Shown in pieces: positions 34,816 to 45,784 of a DNA stretch of 64,000 bases (the first letter of the stretch is position 1; every line of letters begins with the position of its first letter). Source of the stretch: Timema cristinae (Eukaryota; Arthropoda; Insecta; Phasmatodea; Timematidae); NCBI GenBank assembly GCA_039000515.1, contig JBCFYV010000024.1:11028969-11092968 (forward strand), in the 5' to 3' direction. The notes below the pieces were generated by a model. It was not told the DNA's origin and made no database searches. It was given only the letters and a program-made list of their open reading frames with translations. Made by a program: the position numbers and the translations under genes.

Positions 34816-35396
34816 AAGTAAAGGTCCAGGAAAGAGGGATGGATTAAAATAAAAGTAATAAACAATATGGTTCTTACAATTAATAGAGAAACATAAGTTA
34901 AAACTGCTTCCCCTGGTCAGAGAGATAATGATGGCCTCTCAATCCCTCTATTGGAATTCATCAGGTTGAAATATGGCAGCCATTACTTCCTTGTCTAGCT
35001 GTAGCAGTGTTAAGTTTGAACTGTATTCTTATCTTCATTGCTGAAGCTACATTGTGTTTGTCCTTTATAGATGTTTTCTAACTTTCTTATACTTTCTTCT
35101 TTGTAAAACATTGTTTAAATTCCTTAAGTTCCCACAGAATAATTAATTTTTTTACTTGCAACAATTACATCCTTTGTGTTGAGGGAAATCCTTTTGTATG
35201 GTTTATGTCTTCTTTCAGATATCCTTCCTTCTTGGTTTGTATGTTGGCATGAATGGCAAGTAAGATGTCCATTTCCACCTGCACAAAGAATTGTGGGTAC
35301 TAATAGTTCAATATGTGCACATTATCAAACAGTTTCTCTATTCCTTAACTTTGTTTACCTTTAACTATTTTAAAACCATAGCTAGGCTAATTTTTT

Positions 35397-35640
35397 AGCA
35401 CCACTTCTTACTACCATCCTTGAGTTATATGCATGTAAAATTATGGTAATGTGTTAGGAATGAGCCAGGTTGAGTTTGGAGGAAATGTACTCGCATTGGT
35501 GTAGAGAGAGAGAAAAAAAAGTTTACGGAAACCATTCTCAGTACACCCAAATGGGATTTGAACCCCAATCTACCCGCCAATGGCAGTACAGGCTATTGCA
35601 AGAGTGATGCCTTAGACCATGCGTCCACAGAAGTGGTTTA
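35397..35640 (-). repeat. SINE family 1 copy
   Basis: Inverted tail (CACTTCTTACTACCATCCTT), core GCATTGGTGTAGAGAGAGAG, head with CCAAATGGGATTTGAACCCC and CCTTAGACCATGCGTCCACA. Confidence 0.75.
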
Positions 35641-36059
35641 AGGTCAATTAAGATTTAAAAAGTTTCTCAGTGCTGGCTCATAAATAAATGTTTCCAGGTG
35701 AAAGCAGGCTTTACGAGACTGAACTAATAAATGTCCAATCTCCTCATTATCAATCTAATTAACCACATACACAATAATATATTGAGACAAAAAAAACCTG
35801 TTGGATTTAAATGGCAAATTTGTAACCTAATTGGAGGAAGTAATTTACATAAAATAGTCTTCACCTTGTAACATTCCACAAACTGATATATTTGAACTTG
35901 GTAGATAACACATTATTTTCCATAAATTATGTGAAAGCAAGGTTTGTGTGTCTGCTATTATGTATCAAATAAATTTAACCAAAAAATATAATATGTAATA
36001 AATAAAATGATAAAATTGTAGAAAAATAGAGCACAAGTGAAAGTAAAAATACTAACACA

Positions 36060-36620
36060 CATTTCACACACACTTCAATATTTCAGTGATGCCAACTTTA
36101 TTGTTCAAGATGAAAACTTCTCTGGAGAATCATATATCTCTTCATCTTGCAAAACCTGCCAAATACATCATCAAGCAGCCACTTTATCTAGAAAAAACCA
36201 ACTCTATATTCATCCCATCAAAGGCAGTCACACATGCGAGTCCAGTAACCTAATTTGCCATTTAAAATCCCAACAATGTACAACACAACATATTGGCCTC
36301 TCCACTCATATCCTACCTCAACTTTAAGGACTTCTACTTTGTCAAAGTGTTAAAATCATTTAACAAGACACAATGCAATATGTCCCAGTTAAGAAGATGG
36401 GAATGGACACACCAATGGAGCACACAAGTCTAGAAGACCGCCCAACCTCAGTATTTGTTAAATAGCCTGATTTTAGCCCCACCTACCATCCATCAGAACA
36501 ATAGATAATTTCAGATTCACCAGAGAACTTTAAATCATACACAATAAAGTTAGAATCACTGAAACTAGCTTTCTGTTCAGTTTTATTACTACTACTTGAG
36601 GAAGATGCAGTGAAAGAATT
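36060..36620 (+). pseudogene. Penelope-like element, GIY-YIG region remnant
   Basis: 36120-36327 encodes CKTCQI, then TCESSNLICHL, CTTQHIGLSTHIL. This parallels the C..C linker and the TC.S.N.IYLI.C..C..QYIG(E)T start of the GIY-YIG endonuclease of Penelope-like retroelements. The Tyr residues of GIY-YIG are partly lost. The 3' side ends with GAGGAAGATGCAGTGAAAGA and AATTGAAACAT, the usual terminal hairpin-like motif. No reverse transcriptase domain is recognisable upstream. Confidence 0.6.
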
Positions 36621-37302
36621 GAAACATTGAATTGTGTCTGCTATTATAGTCTTTAAGTCTTACAGTATTATTTAATTTTGATAAGATTAGTCAAAACTGA
36701 GCCCTCTGAACTTTCTAATACACATTTTTAGTATGTTTTGTTTAAGTTCATTCCTTTGTTAAATGAGCATCAATTAAGATAAGGATAGCTCAAAGCGTAG
36801 TGTTAGCTAATTATTGTCAAAGCTTATAAATTGCTATCTAACACATAAGAACATCTGACCTCACATTTTTGTTCCCAAGCCTAATAATTCTGTCACCAAG
36901 GTTGTGTTATTGGGTTATGAATTATTAAAACCCATTGAAATTGAAATATTATCTTGGAGTTTCACACATACCAAACTGGTAGCTACTTTTTTTAAATTTC
37001 AAGATAAAGGTAATTAACGGCTAAGTCCAAGGGGCTATAGATGAGAAGGTACACTTATTGGAAATGCATCTCCATTGGTCGGAAGAGAGTGAGAAGATTA
37101 CTTGTTGGAATCTACTCCAATGAGACCTGGAATTTGAACCCCAATCATTTTAACAACAGAGACTATGAGTGTTATACGTCTAAGACTGCATGGACATCAC
37201 TACAGTTGACTGATGAGAGAATGTAATCGCTTAGGGCGCAGCCTTTAATTAATTTGAAACGCTATAAACTAAATTTATCTTATTTTAAAATAATGTCTAT
37301 TG

Positions 37303-38039
37303 CAAGGCGTGAAATTTCCAGTCGCCAGCATCTAGCGACTAAAATTTTGTATTTCAAAATGTGTTTCAAACATGACCAAACTATATAGGTTCAGATTCTC
37401 GTGTCTCAAACCAGCGTGTGTAAGTGCCTTGGAAAGAGCATGCTTTCAAACCAAGATTGCAATCTATACCTACAGATGTGAGTACATCAGTTTTTGACAC
37501 CTTGGGTTGGCCTCCTAAAGAAAAAATTCTTCAATTTGGGATAGAACAAATAAAGAAGCTCTTCATGTACTTGAACCAAAGCCTATTCAGTGAGAAAGTG
37601 GATCTTCTGTTAGCAGAGTAGACAGAATACAAACTTTTGTTTCCTTCACTGACTTTGAATTAGACGCTGGAGAAGATTCATAGTGAAAAGTGTTCAGCAA
37701 GATTCCCCAATTTACTCCGGATTTTCACATTTTATGCTGTTCTACCAGTGAGCACAGCTTCATGCTCGAGGAGTTTCAGCTGCCATAACAGACTCAAGAC
37801 GGCTTACAGGAACACACTCAAGACTAAGATGCTGAATGATTTGCTCCAAGTTTCTGTAAATGGACCGTCCCTGAACAAGAGTTTGACCCAAAAGTTTTCG
37901 ATAAAAATGATTGATAAGTGATACCTAGTGCGGAAAGGCAGCGCTACACAAAAACATATTTTTCATAATCATGAATATAAAATGGTGACCAAAATTTTTA
38001 GTTTGGCTAGAGTCTTCAGACTTGAAATTTCATGCCCTG
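37303..38039 (+). mobile_element. hAT element with 8-bp target duplication and transposase remnant
   Basis: GTCTATTG flanks both sides (37295-37302, 38040-38047). Inverted ends: left CAAGGCGTGAAATTTCCAGT, right (inverted) CAGGGCATGAAATTTCAAGT. 737 bp, internally deleted. Coding remnant at 37424-37915 reads GWPPKEKILQFG, then after stops SCSRSFSCHNRLKTAYRNTL and KMLNDLLQVSVNGPSL, the hAT C-terminal dimerisation segment (usual C.RSFS..KRIKT..RN). It lies 45 bp beyond the end of the SLC23 exon at 38084. Confidence 0.9.
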
Positions 38040-38083
38040 GTCTATTGCCTTAATTTTGTAGATGTTAAAGAAACCTTTCCTAC

Positions 38084-38204
38084 CTCTTGATAAGAGACAT
38101 TCCAATAGGAAAATCGTATGTGCTGGGCAGGTCATCTGTGTCTTCATCTGATGTGAGTTTCATCTGGTCTTGCCAAGTGATCAGACCTCTCTCTTTATCT
38201 GTAC
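38084..38204 (-). CDS. SLC23-type nucleobase/ascorbate transporter, C-terminal exon
   Basis: Acceptor GTTACTCCAG and donor AGAG|GTAGGA. Enters in phase 1, matching the exon at 38431, and encodes TDKERGLITWQDQMK, an acidic stretch, then STYDFPIGMSLIKR. The family counterpart is the loop after the last transmembrane helix followed by YDFP.GM..IK. It leaves in phase 2, so at least one further 3' exon is required. None was recognised to the left. A hAT element sits just downstream. The 226-nt intron before it is the shortest in this gene. Confidence 0.88.
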
Positions 38205-38430
38205 CTGGAGTAACAAAACATACATATTGACAGACTCATTGGAAATCTGCTAAATACACGTTTACCATGAAGTGTGTGGGTGTTGAATATGTTTGACATT
38301 TCATTGTCCACACATGATAGATACATTCTCAACCATCCAGTCACACACTATAAGCTAAGTTGTAGGAGAAGATGTGTTTACGTTAGTTTTCCTTATTCCG
38401 TATAGAGTTGGGGAGTAATTGTAATCATAC

Positions 38431-38572
38431 CTGGTATTAGGTTATCAAGTGTACAACCGGTGATTCCCCCCACTAGAATACTGGTACTAAGGAGCACTGT
38501 GAAAATGCCGTCTGCGACCTCGCTGCCTGTCGCGATGATGTTGGGGTTAGCTTGCATCCATTTGGGGAGAAC
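38431..38572 (-). CDS. SLC23-type transporter exon, late transmembrane region
   Basis: Acceptor ATGTTAAAG and donor CCAG|GTATGA. 142 nt, phase 0 in and 1 out. Encodes LPKWMQANPNIIATGS, then a hydrophobic segment FTVLLSTSILVGGITGC and LDNLIPG. This matches SLC23/NAT proteins around the LP..(NPN)II.TG...D.ILTVLL.T.MFVGG...LDN..PG region. The product is a polytopic plasma-membrane transporter. Which substrate (nucleobases, ascorbate or other) cannot be read from these exons. Confidence 0.92.
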
Positions 38573-38579
38573 CTTTAAC

Positions 38580-41520
38580 ATGTTTAAGAAACATATTTGA
38601 ATTATATTGTATTCTCGGCAACATTAAAGGCGGTCATGCAGAATAGCTGTCTCTTAAGATTCGGATGGACACCTACTATATAAGAACGATAAAGTTGTGC
38701 CGGTTGTTGCTTAAAAAATATGCATAGTAATAACATGCGGTTTTTTGCATTGTATTAAACTTGTAAATTTAAAATGAACTATATTAATAAAAAAAGTTAC
38801 AAGTTAATATTTACTTTTTACAATAAGACGTAATTTCATTTAAATTTAAATTAAATAAAACATGAAATACAATAATATAGTTTTGAAGTTATCATATTAT
38901 TATAGAGAATAATATAATGTTCTATCATACACGACAAATATTTACAATACAATAACAGGCACAAAATTTGATATTTTCAAATTAAATCATGTCTGAACTG
39001 TTGAAAAAGTTCAGTAGCTGCCTGGTAGAATGCTCTGTCCTCGGAAGCGCCTCTCCCTCTCCTCCCCAACCCCTCTTTGGCATTTACTATCTTTTCATCT
39101 TTTTTTTTCTGTAAGCCATGCTACTCCCCCTTCCCTTCCAACATTTATTTCTCCTTCAGGTAAAACCCTGGACTGGACACTTAACTCTTTGTCACCTTGT
39201 TACTATGATTACCTCCAAACCTCAGTTTTTGAAAAGGTTCCTTTTGATGTATTTGCATGATCTATGTTAGTTTATTTATAGAGTAGGCTTGATTCTGTTT
39301 ACCTTATCAATAATTTGTGTAACAATCTACAGTGTTTCTTTGATTAGATACAAACTTTTTGTATAGAAACTATGTTTTTTAGCCAAGAAAAATATTCTAG
39401 GCGATACTCCCACAATGGAAACAGAAAATCTGTGTTACACAGCAGGAAACCAGCTAAAAAATATTAAAACACTTTGAGAAACACTACCAAAGAAAAAAGC
39501 TAGTTAAAAAATATTACCTATTTTGTTACTTTTTTGTTTAGTGTTGGTGTTTGTAACTTATATATTACCCGCACCAGTGGTTGAGTAGAATAATATGCTA
39601 GTATAGCATTGCACTCTATCGCTGTTGTCGGTGAGGTCGAGGTTGAACCTCCTCCGGGGAATTAGAGGGCTTATCACATGTGATTTATCAGTGGTTTTGC
39701 CATCCTCTCTATGCGCTAATGCAGGATCACTTCCTCTCAACTACCTTGGTAACCAAAACGGAAGATATAAATAATAGTTTGTGGGTCATTTATAAAGGAT
39801 ATTGTATTTTAATTATAAATGTTTGACAAAAAAAAAAAAAAAGACAACAAATCTAACAATATTATTTCCAATATGCCCACACACGTTCGGTTAATCGACT
39901 AAAATTATACAAACATTATTATATGGAATAGGTTAATTATATAAAATAGTATGTAATAAATTAGTTTTAGGGTTATTTTGTCATTAAATCTAAATATATT
40001 CCGAATATCATGTGAATTTCTTGGATGTGGTTACAAACACAGATTGGGGGCGGAGGTGGATGTTATTTTCAACATTTGCGCCGGAGTTTACTGACATTAC
40101 AGCAATAATGTTTGCTTGCATTTGCCAATTTATTTTAAGACATAGTCCCAATAAAGTATTTAGTAGCTCACATGATAAAAAAGTGTGTAGGTTACTTTTG
40201 TTAACATTTTAAGCTATTGCTATAATGACACTAAATTTAACAAGTTATGTTTATTAAAGATTCGGATGAATACCTACTTTAATATGAGGTTGATTTTGTC
40301 TACTGTACCCCACGAAAAAAAAAACCTAACAATAACATACGTTTTTTTCATTCAATTTAACTTTGTAAACGGAATATGAATATTTTGCACTAAGTTCAAA
40401 ATTAAGCATTTTGCTCCGACAAGTAAGAGGATTTTCTACATACAAGACAGTCAAATTATAATGCATTAGACTAGTAACTTGACACTATGGGGATGGAGGG
40501 GGTGAAAAAGGAGAGACTAGACAAAGAGACAAAGAATTTTTTGTTGTTGTTAAAAGCTTTATTTATGAAATGTCAAGATTTAATAAATTAAAATGTCCCA
40601 TAGTGGAAGCTGTGTACCAAATTCAACCTTCTAGATAGTGGGGAAGTGAGTTAAATAAGGACTCTGGTCCACGCAAACAAACGGCCATTTCCTGAATGCA
40701 TAAACAATTTGGTCATAAAACAATTGATATAACATTCTCTATCAGACATAATCCTTAGATTATGTCACTGAATTTTATATAATAGGCCTCTGTATAGGAC
40801 AACTTGTTTAATGTATTAGTGTATAAATGTACATGTTCCCCAAAGGAGAACAAAACAAGTATGCCAGTGAGTGTACGTCCCCACCCCTTACTCTCCCCTA
40901 AGAACTTCATGATCTTGATCGCTGGTGTGGGTGGAGGGGGTCTACGTTCCCTCGTTGGAGGATATGACTTTCATGTTTAATTTATTATCCATTATTTCTC
41001 CTTCACTCTCACCAAGCCATGCCCTCTCAATGAACTTGCATTTACTGTCTTTTTTATTTTATTTCATGTAATTAGTATTGAGTTACTTTAATTATAGTGT
41101 TTTTACCTAAAAGGCCTTTATGGGTCAACACGTAGTTAAAACATAATAATAATAATAATAATAGTTATTTTAAACATTCTATGTAAGTTTTCTAACAATA
41201 AAGTATAGTTGAAATATGTTACTATAATGCCAACTATTGCTTCTTTATTTAAACAACTTTTTCCAGGGTCTTTGGTACCTTCTATTCTTTCCTCCATCAT
41301 TGCTCATTTAATCACAGGTTGAGAATTTACCAGTTGAGGAGAGAAGTAACAAAAAATTATGTTTTTACTATGGAATCTGAAGAAAAAATACGTTTGTTTA
41401 AAATAGTAATTTTTTTTTTAGTCTATAAACAATGTTTCAGTATGCTCACTTTAAACTTATCCAAGATGAATGCTATTTTTTTAAAAAAAGTTAGATTACT
41501 CAATCTAGTATTGAATAACA
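38580..41520. other. SLC23 intron, mostly unrecognised
   Basis: Part of the intron 38573-45358. A degenerate tRNA-SINE-like patch is possible at 39565-39735 (GAGGTCGAGGTTGAACC; CACTTCCTCTCAACTACC). Otherwise nothing recognisable. Confidence 0.35.
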
Positions 41521-41526
41521 GTATAC

Positions 41527-41776
41527 CCGCCTCGGTGGCGTAGTTGGCTAACGCGCTAGTCGTGTTGAGCTCGCCGCCAAGGACGGGGAGATTGAGGTTC
41601 GAATCTCGGTCGGGTGAACTGAGGGTGGCTTTTCCTAAATTGTTTTCCACTCACCCTCCACGCAAATATGGGCTCACTTCCTCTAATTCAACCTTCACAA
41701 TTCCCAATCCATTAGCGTAATTAGTACTTAAAGCGTATAAACCGAACGGGTAGTAAGACGCGGTGCTAAATAATAA
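41527..41776 (+). repeat. SINE family 1, best-preserved copy
   Basis: GCCTCGGTGGCGTAGTTGGC, AACGCGCTAGTCGTGTTGAG, B box GAGGTTCGAATCTCGG, core CCACTCACCCTCCACGCAAA, tail AACCGAACGGGTAGTAAGAC and GCGGTGCTAAATAATAA. Reference structure for the family. Confidence 0.94.
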
Positions 41777-42092
41777 CCTTATTGTTTTGAACTATCGGTT
41801 TTATTTCATGATTTTGAAACAGTTTGAATGAAAAGTAGCTAAAGTATTGTCAGATTATTGCTTATTCTTTTTACAAAATATATATTTGAAGTAGTCTATT
41901 TTACAATTTCAAAGTTTCCCCCTCCTCCCTCTTTTAACATCTACAAATACTAAAAGTGATTATTTAACGTACAGTTTCAATTCTAAAATATGTTCGAGTA
42001 TACGAACTTTAATTTGATACTGGCTAAACTAGGGATACACACGCAACTTCCTTTTTAAATTATTGTTATTACTATGATAATAATGTGACTTT

Positions 42093-42135
42093 AGCGTTAG
42101 TGCGTATAGCCCGAATGGGTAGTAAGACATGGTGC

Positions 42136-42170
<35 letters not shown>
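42093..42170 (+). repeat. SINE common tail only, with (AAT)n
   Basis: GCGTTAGTGCGTATAGCCCG, GAATGGGTAGTAAGACATGG, then about ten AAT units: a severely 5'-truncated copy. Confidence 0.8.
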
Positions 42171-42171
<1 letters not shown>

Positions 42172-42349
42172 TATACAGTGGGTAATATATAAGCTAAATA
42201 AAAATGTCACCATTTATTGTAAATAATGATTTCCTTGGGTAACTCAAAAAAATTGTACTAAGGAATTGGAGCCCTTATCCTTTGACTTGGGACGACATTC
42301 TAATAAAACACCGAGATTGCGGCTCGAAACTCCACACTACTCCTTAGAG

Positions 42350-43122
42350 CAGAGGTGGGCAAATTTTCTCCCCGAGGACCACATGGACATATGTGAGGTC
42401 TCTAGCTGGCCGCATGTAACAAACGTTTAAATTAACTAAATAATGAACTTTATTTTCACGCAAAACTGCATATATTAGTCATATAACCATATAGCTTTGA
42501 TACAAAAAAAGTAGCAAATAAAATCTAATGTCATAACAAATAAACTAAATATGTTATGTACTCATGTTGATACTTAGCCTACCAAATGTTGATTAATAAC
42601 TACTCAAATTGCCATCGTTAATGAAATTTATGCAACCGTCCAAAATCCTGCACGAGTTTGTCGAAGTCAGGATTCAGCTTGTTCGTCCTAATTCTCAAAA
42701 CACTTTGTAGATTTGAGTATGTTGAGAGAGACCTGTTCTTTGCTTTGTTAATGTTCACGCATGAGAAAGTCTGTTCACAAATATAGGTAGAAGCAAATAA
42801 CACAAACATCTTTCTGACAAACGTTTTCAAATTACCAAACTTTTCTCTACAAGTGATGCATACAATTCAGTTAGTTTCATATTCTTAAAAGTCTCCTTCA
42901 GAGCATTGTCTGCTTGAAGATTGATTAAATCAAACTGGAGCTCATCATTTGATTTGCTCTTACACATGGAACATTATAATCGAGCTTGCTCACTTGTTTA
43001 AATGTCTAAAAACATACACTGGTTATCTATTTAATTTGACATTTTTGTTAGTAAAATCACAACAATTTTACAATTGCGTGCGGCCCTCAAGCGGCCCGTG
43101 GGCCGTAGTTTATACACCGCTG
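42350..43122 (-). mobile_element. hAT element with 8-bp target duplication and transposase remnant
   Basis: CCTTAGAG flanks both sides (42342-42349, 43123-43130). Ends: CAGAGGTGGGCAAATTTTC at left and, inverted, CAGCGGTGTATAAACTACGG at right, with GGCCC-rich subterminal sequence. 773 bp. A 70-codon remnant on the minus strand (42618-42830) holds STYICEQTFSCVNINKAKNR and LQSVLRIRT, the dimerisation segment of the Charlie/GTF2IRD2-like hAT group (STY.CEQ.FS..N..K...R). Confidence 0.93.
42618..42830 (-). pseudogene. hAT transposase C-terminal remnant
   Basis: 70 codons with MFVLFASTYICEQTFS, NKAKNRSL and the LQSVLRI helix. It lacks the DDE catalytic residues and the BED zinc finger because most of the element is deleted. 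Confidence 0.75.
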
Positions 43123-43659
43123 CCTTAGAGAGCATCATCATGATAGCTTTTCTTTGGTTTTGGTAGTAGCCAACAAAATTGAAAGGATTAGGGGTGGTGG
43201 TGGCGGCCTGGAGTAATGACACTACGAAAGGAGAAGGGAGAGTATTAGAGGGGTGAGAGGGGTTGGTGTTGTTACTGCCCTAACTACAGCAGCGCGGCTC
43301 CAGTGAGGTGTTAGCACATGGTACTACTTGGAGTAGAGATTTGCCAAAACTCGAGATGTTCATCCGAATCTTAAGGCAAAATTGTAGATATTGCTCATTT
43401 TGCTAACACAATTAAATTTTAAGACCATAAAGGGTATCTTTTTTTTAGTGGGATGTATTGTGTCTGTTCATTATTAAATAAAAAACTAGTATGTACATAT
43501 TTTAAAGCTGTTTTTGCAATCTAAGAAGTAAAATAACTAAGATAACAGAAACAAGAAAGATTTAAGTAGGACAGCGTAGGTGAAGGAAGCTTTCATAGCA
43601 AGAAGACATTACTAACCTTGACTAGTATGGATTTGTAAATCAGAAAAAAATTCCTAAAG

Positions 43660-43995
43660 GCATGTGAAACAAAGACCATCCGCAAAACTGAAAGTGATTG
43701 AAATGTTGCACTACAAAAAAAAAGTTTAAAATATCATGAATGGAGATGGTATCAAATACAGAAGTGCTAAGAAAGGAATCTTTGGAAAGGTATACAGCTA
43801 AGGAAAGTTAACATGGTAGGGCATCTATCGAGACATGATAGTTTGATGAAGATGTGGAAGGGATAAATTCAAGAAGGAGACCAAGACTGGAGCGCATATC
43901 TATGATTGACTCATGGACAGAGCTGTCTAACTTTGACCAAGGAGACCAGTGTTCAAAGGAATCTTTGGCATTGGAAGGCCACATGTCAATTCACG
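43660..43995 (+). pseudogene. LINE reverse-transcriptase C-terminal remnant
   Basis: Split frames read KLKVIEMLHY, EWRWYQIQK, NLWKGIQLRKVNMVGHLSRH and DSLMKMW. They align with the minus-strand LINE at 61846-62600 (ERNLWKGIEQRRVSMIGKIL, RHDSLIK), so the two are copies of one family. Confidence 0.65.
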
Positions 43996-44204
43996 GATTC
44001 CTCATAAGACCACACCATGTCATATACAGTAAATTTTTCCAATAATGATGTGCCATTCATAGTTAAATAAATGTTTTTTTAACATAGCTTTAAAATAAAT
44101 TATTTTTTATTTTAATTAATTTAAATTAATCACGGAGAATATATAATTTCTAAACTATGAAGATGCCTAGTTGATAAAAAAAAAATTGTGAAAAGTTTAC
44201 ACCA

Positions 44205-44257
44205 CACTTCAAAGGGCTGCATTTAGCTTAAAGGCCGCAGTTTCACCATCCCTGGGG
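44205..44257. mobile_element. hAT right-end fragment
   Basis: AAAGGCCGCAGTTTCACCAT then CCCTG, the inverse of CAGGGATGGTGAAACTGCGG, a typical hAT terminus. No matching left end found nearby. Confidence 0.45.
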
Positions 44258-44511
44258 TAGTCACTTAAAACTCCCCTTTGTTGAAAGGTTAGAGAGTGTG
44301 TTACTTAAAGCTAATACTGATTATATGAGCAACTTAGTGAACAAAAAAATAGATCTAGCACCATCTCAATAAATATTAGATCTGAGCATAAATTTGTTTC
44401 ATATTCATATTTTTACAAAAGCAGAAATGAGTGAAACTAGATATTTTTTTTCTTCTAATTTGTGTATGCCTATTATCAAAGTACTCGTTTCGATGCTCAA
44501 ATGACTTAGGG

Positions 44512-45066
44512 CAGGGGTCCTTAGCCCCTTGGGGATATGGGACTTGACCGATGAATAGAAAAAATCTCATTTGTGGATAGCTTGTGCATTTTTAATTTTC
44601 CATTTTTCTAAAATAAATATGCTAGAAGTCCTTATGATTTTCTTTAATTTTTTTCTTCCTAGCTATCCATGTGTAAAGTAAAACCAAATTATTAATATAT
44701 TTTGAAAGTCTTACTGGTATTTATTGGTGATTTTTTTTTTTTTTTAGCATTGCGTCTTACTACCTGTTCGGGTTATGTGCCTATGTACTAATTACACCAA
44801 TGGGCTAGGGATTAATAAGGCTTAATTTTGAGACATGCACCCGCATTTGCGTGGAGGGAGAGTGGAAAACCACCCTCAGTGCACTCGACTTGGATCGAAC
44901 CCCGTCTTCGGCAATCTAATCCAACATGAGATTAGTGCATTAGACCACATGGGTATGATGATGATGATGATGATTTCAACAATGTGGGGAATGGAGACTG
45001 GAGTATGGGAACTTATTGGGCAACCCATTAGGAACTTGTAATTGTAAAAAAGGTTAAGAACTTCTG
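44512..45066. mobile_element. hAT-type MITE containing a SINE
   Basis: Left CAGGGGTCCTTAGCCCCTTG; right, inverted, CAGAAGTTCTTAACCTTTTT, both of the CAGGGGTTCTTAACC type. No clean target duplication. A SINE family 1 copy lies inside at 44747-44957. Confidence 0.55.
44747..44957 (-). repeat. SINE family 1 copy nested in a hAT MITE
   Basis: GCGTCTTACTACCTGTTCGG, CATTTGCGTGGAGGGAGAG, CACTCGACTTGGATCGAACC, ending TTAGACCACATGGG and a (ATG)n run. Confidence 0.85.
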
Positions 45067-45104
45067 CTACAGACCATCATTTTTGCAATAGAACTGAAGA
45101 TTAT

Positions 45105-45285
45105 GGGATATTGGGGTTCAAATCCTGGTTAGGTGTACTGAGGGTGGTCTTTCATATATGGTTTCCCACTTTTTCTTCACACAAATTTGGGTACACTTAC
45201 TCTAAATTCAACTTTCCTCATATCTAAAATATTAGCGTTTTTAGTACACATGAATAACTTTAACGGTAAGTAAAACACTAAAAAA
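45105..45285 (+). repeat. SINE family 1 copy, degraded
   Basis: GGGGTTCAAATCCTGGTTAG, TGTACTGAGGGTGGTC, and a tail remnant TTTAACGGTAAGTAAAACAC. Confidence 0.6.
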
Positions 45286-45358
45286 GATTATCAAAGTAAC
45301 ACGACGAACCCATCAACAAAATAACACATTCAACCAAAATACTAACAAGTTGACTCAC

Positions 45359-45438
45359 CAGGCCAAAGAAAACAGAAAATCCAAGAATATATAAGTTGCG
45401 GGAAGAGTTCAAGTCGACATACTGTAGAGCAGATAGGC
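45359..45438 (-). CDS. SLC23-type transporter exon (LNSSRNL motif)
   Basis: 80-nt exon with acceptor TTTATTGCAG and donor CTG|GTGAGT. Phase 1 in, phase 0 out, consistent with both neighbours. It encodes [19 protein letters not shown] and FSVFFGL. The family has L..(V)D.NSSRN(L)F(V)LG.S.F.GL at this point, between transmembrane helices, so identification is firm despite the small size. Confidence 0.93.
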
Positions 45439-45539
45439 CTGCAATAAACATAGTAATTATTATTGCATTATCAGCAATTCAGTGCTTTTGTGTCCTTGTA
45501 AAAAAAACATATATTTTGAAAGATTTTTATATCACGCAT

Positions 45540-45765
45540 CTCACTAACTACCTGTTCAGGTTATACACATGTTTGATAGTTACTCTAATTATGATAAAGA
45601 TAAAAGATGGAGGAAACATTTTCATGAAAGGAGTGTGGGAATCCATTTTGGGATAACTATCCTTAGTAGACCTGACTGGTATTCGGGCCCTGATTTTCCA
45701 ATCATAAACAGACCAGTCCAGCATGAGAGAAACACCTTAGACCATTTGGCCACTAAATCGGGATT
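45540..45765 (-). repeat. SINE family 1 copy, degraded
   Basis: CTAACTACCTGTTCAGGTTA at left, head with CACCTTAGACCATTTGGCCA at right. Confidence 0.6.
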
Positions 45766-45784
45766 TAAAGATAATTATATTTAT

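Noticed and set aside
36037..36327. 96-codon plus ORF as a host gene
   Set aside because: Its CKTCQI and TCESSNLI motifs place it in a Penelope-like GIY-YIG remnant.
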